A stretch of DNA of 7,570 nucleotides. Origin: Nitrospinota bacterium (lineage in GTDB: Bacteria > Nitrospinota > Nitrospinia > Nitrospinales > Nitrospinaceae). The DNA lies in contig JAPUGN010000188.1 in assembly GCA_027298165.1 (NCBI GenBank), forward strand, positions 1-7,570. Direction: 5' to 3'. Under the pieces are notes generated by a model, which ran no database searches, was not told the DNA's origin, and saw nothing but the letters and a program-made list of their open reading frames with translations. Made by a program: the position numbers and the translations under genes. This document shows positions 6,141-7,570 of this stretch, piece by piece (position 1 is the first letter of the stretch; each line of letters opens with the position of its first letter).

Positions 6141-6158
6141 CAAATTAAATTTAATTTG
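6141..6158. promoter_or_regulatory. 18-bp palindrome, possible operator (unit 1)
   Basis: CAAATTAAATTTAATTTG is a perfect 18-bp palindrome directly before the TATTAT box at 6159. In unit 2 the 5-base gap cuts its left flank, leaving ATTAAATTTAAT (6248-6259). The position next to a -10-like box suits an operator or an UP-like A/T element. No matching -35 is seen for either TATTAT box. Confidence 0.45.
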
Positions 6159-6187
6159 TATTATAACGCTTCGCCCGAATGGGAGTA

Positions 6188-6247
6188 ATGATTTTGGATC
6201 AAGTAACAGATATCGGAGTTATTCAAAATTTAACCACTTTTCGCTAG
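6188..6247 (+). other. Short leader ORF created by the duplication
   Basis: ATG 6188 opens 19 codons beginning MILDQVTDIGVIQ, then runs into the second unit and stops at TAG 6245-6247. Unit 2 encodes the same 13 residues in frame with the response regulator, starting at 6292. No Shine-Dalgarno stands before 6188, so translation is doubtful; it is most likely a by-product of the repeat. Confidence 0.35.
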
Positions 6248-6330
6248 ATTAAATTTAATTTGTATTATGACGCTTCACCCGAATGGGGGTAATGATTTTG
6301 GATCAAGTAACAGATATCGGAGTTATTCAA

Positions 6331-6936
6331 ATGGCTGGATATTCCATATTGCTGATTGACGATGAAGAAATTCTTTTGGAAGCGGTCAGTGACGATCTTA
6401 GGGAAAGCGGCTATGAAGTTACTACCGCAATCTCTGGTGATGAAGGCCTGAGTAGTTTCAAAAGCCGCCAGCACGACCTGGTGATCATCGATTTAAATAT
6501 GGGGGGCAGGGATGGCTTGGAGATTTCGAAGGAAATCAAACTATTAAATCCGAATACACCGGTTATGATTCTTACCGGTTATGGGTCCATCGAAACTGCA
6601 ATCGAAGCCCTGCGGTTAGATCTGGATGATTATGTATTAAAACCGGTGAACCGCGACGATTTGTTCGAAAAAATAAAACACTGCCTGGAAAAAAGAAAAA
6701 ACAAATTCTCCGCTGGCCCCCAACCCACCTTTTCGCAAAACATCAAAATCGAAGAAGCCGGACTCACCCGTCGGGAAAAAGAAGTCGTGCAACTCGCCGC
6801 CCAAGGCTACAACGACGACGAGATCGCCAAAATGCTGTCGATCAGCGCCTTCACCGTCAAGTTTCATCTGAAACGCATCTTCAAAAAACTGGGCATTCAC
6901 AAACGCGTGGAACTCATTGTGTCCCTCGGAAAGTAA
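6331..6936 (+). CDS. Response regulator, receiver plus LuxR-type DNA-binding domain
   Basis: A 201-residue NarL/FixJ-type transcription factor. The receiver (about 4-122) has the acidic pair D10/D11, phospho-acceptor D54, switch T82 and conserved K104-P105. After a short linker (about 125-140), a LuxR helix-turn-helix (142-200) shows LTRREKEVVQLAAQG, EIAKMLSIS and TVKFHLKRIFKKLGI. Phosphorylation at D54 should control DNA binding. The frame extends 16 codons further to ATG 6283, but ATG 6331 starts the receiver fold correctly and has GGAG (6319-6322) with an 8-base spacer. No histidine kinase is adjacent, so it is an orphan here. Its leader is the second unit of a tandem duplication. Target genes are unknown. 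Confidence 0.93.
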   Translation: MAGYSILLIDDEEILLEAVSDDLRESGYEVTTAISGDEGLSSFKSRQHDLVIIDLNMGGRDGLEISKEIKLLNPNTPVMILTGYGSIETAIEALRLDLDDYVLKPVNRDDLFEKIKHCLEKRKNKFSAGPQPTFSQNIKIEEAGLTRREKEVVQLAAQGYNDDEIAKMLSISAFTVKFHLKRIFKKLGIHKRVELIVSLGK

Positions 6937-6955
6937 CCCACTTTTTTTCTTATTT
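6928..6955 (+). terminator. Weak terminator at the end of the response regulator gene
   Basis: GGAAAGT (6928-6934) can pair, with G-T wobbles, to ACTTTTT (6940-6946) around the stop codon, and a T-rich tract follows to about 6957. The stem is A/T-rich and weak. The 74-base gap to the convergent gltD holds no better candidate, only a mismatched GCGGG/CCTGC pairing near 6976-6996. Confidence 0.3.
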
Positions 6956-7010
6956 TTAATATTAGAATTTTCTGTGCGGGCTTGAGAAAAACCTGCGTTT
7001 GGAAAGATCT

Positions 7011-7570
7011 TTAAAGAAACTCACTGTGGGGAAGAAAGGTGTAGCCCATGAGGTATTCGTCCACCGACCGTGCCGCTTCGCGGCCCTCGGCAATCGCCCA
7101 GACCACCAGCGACTGACCCCGCGTCATGTCGCCCGCCACAAACACGCCGTCCACACTGGTCATCTTCTTTGAGTCGCAAGCCACATTACCGCGCCCATCC
7201 AAACCCAATCCAAACTCCTTAACCAACCCTTCATGCACGGGATGGACGAATCCCATCGCCAGCAGGACCAGGTCGACGTCCAACGTGAACTCGGAGCCCG
7301 GAATTTCTTCCATGGGACGCCGGCCGGTTTCAGGATCGGGGTCGCCGAATTGGATTTTCATGGCATGGATCTGTTTGACCCGGCCGTTTTCACCGGTGAA
7401 CTTTTTGGTGGAGATATTGTAGCGCGTCACACGCTCCGGCGCTTCTGCGTGAGACGAACTGATGTACATGATGGCGGGCCATTGCGGCCAGGGATTGTCC
7501 GAGTGTCGTTCCTCAGGCGGCTCGTCCAGCAATTCAAACAGATACACTTTGTTGGCGCCCTGCCGCAGAG
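7011..7570 (-). CDS. gltD: Glutamate synthase small (beta) subunit, C-terminal part
   Basis: The C-terminal 185 or so residues of the NAD(P)H-dependent small subunit of glutamate synthase. It passes electrons from NAD(P)H through FAD to the large GltB subunit, which makes two glutamates from glutamine and 2-oxoglutarate. The frame is open through the right edge, so the N-terminal Fe-S and FAD-binding part lies outside. Visible family signatures are RQGANKVYLFELLD at the edge, NPWPQWP soon after, the strand VDLVLLAMGFVHP, and the second FAD motif VFVAGDMTRGQSLVVWAIAEGREAA split by no gap. It ends with VDEYLMG plus a short tail. It is convergent with the response regulator. A related GltD-like oxidoreductase cannot be fully excluded, but the match is close. 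Confidence 0.93.
   Translation of the reverse strand, partial: LRQGANKVYLFELLDEPPEERHSDNPWPQWPAIMYISSSHAEAPERVTRYNISTKKFTGENGRVKQIHAMKIQFGDPDPETGRRPMEEIPGSEFTLDVDLVLLAMGFVHPVHEGLVKEFGLGLDGRGNVACDSKKMTSVDGVFVAGDMTRGQSLVVWAIAEGREAARSVDEYLMGYTFLPHSEFL

Larger units (their letters stand above)
6112..6324 (+). repeat. Imperfect tandem duplication of the response-regulator leader
   Basis: Unit 1 (6112-6220, 109 bases) and unit 2 (6221-6324, 104 bases) align end to end with four substitutions (6118/6227, 6165/6269, 6173/6277, 6184/6288) and one 5-base gap (GTCAA 6139-6143 missing from unit 2). The last 36 or so bases of each unit are identical. ATTCAA begins both units and recurs at 6325. Each unit carries an A/T palindrome, a TATTAT box (6159-6164, 6263-6268) and the GGAG that in unit 2 is the ribosome binding site of the downstream gene. 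Confidence 0.95.

Noticed and set aside
6283..6330. Longer response-regulator start inside the repeat
   Set aside because: ATG 6331 has GGAG at good spacing and begins the receiver fold as expected.
7126..7422. Plus-strand frame of 98 codons over gltD
   Set aside because: It is antisense to clearly conserved GltD sequence; a shadow frame.

Overview
The window reads as ordinary chromosomal sequence from a Gram-negative bacterium of moderate G+C content. The complete c-di-GMP and chemotaxis-type modules, a GltD-type glutamate synthase subunit and a Cys/His-rich small protein fit Nitrospinota- or Desulfobacterota-like lineages. That placement is a weak impression from protein style, not a phylogenetic result. 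No transposase, integrase, CRISPR array, tRNA or rRNA was recognised.

Layout. (1) Left edge to 442: the 3' part of a small Cys/His-rich protein gene, closed by a strong UUCG-loop terminator. (2) 443-778: a gene-free stretch holding a good sigma70-type promoter (661-689) and a strong Shine-Dalgarno (767-773). That Shine-Dalgarno serves a 12-codon reading frame (779-817) that looks like the first residues of a CheY receiver and then stops. Its stop overlaps the start codon of a CheX-family phosphatase gene (814-1275). (3) On the other strand, convergent with cheX, is a PilZ-domain c-di-GMP receptor (1557-1943). (4) A divergent intergenic region (1944-2196) with a long inverted repeat leads into the chaperone cluster dnaK (2197-4155), grpE (4316-4930) and dnaJ (4940-6019). 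Two strong hairpins separate dnaK from grpE. (5) 6020-6330 is non-coding and contains an imperfect tandem duplication of about 105 bp that carries the leader of the next gene. (6) A receiver-LuxR response regulator (6331-6936). (7) On the minus strand, the C-terminal part of glutamate synthase small subunit gltD (7011 to the right edge).

How the parts work together. DnaK, DnaJ and GrpE form one Hsp70 cycle: J-domain stimulation of ATP hydrolysis, substrate trapping, nucleotide exchange. CheX-like and PilZ proteins are signalling modules whose partners (CheY, CheA, cyclases) are not in the window. The response regulator has no sensor kinase beside it.

The most notable points are the CheY-like remnant that appears to supply the ribosome entry for cheX, the duplicated leader of the response regulator in which one copy of a perfect palindrome has lost its flank, and the hairpins around dnaK. 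No wholly new multi-gene system could be supported.
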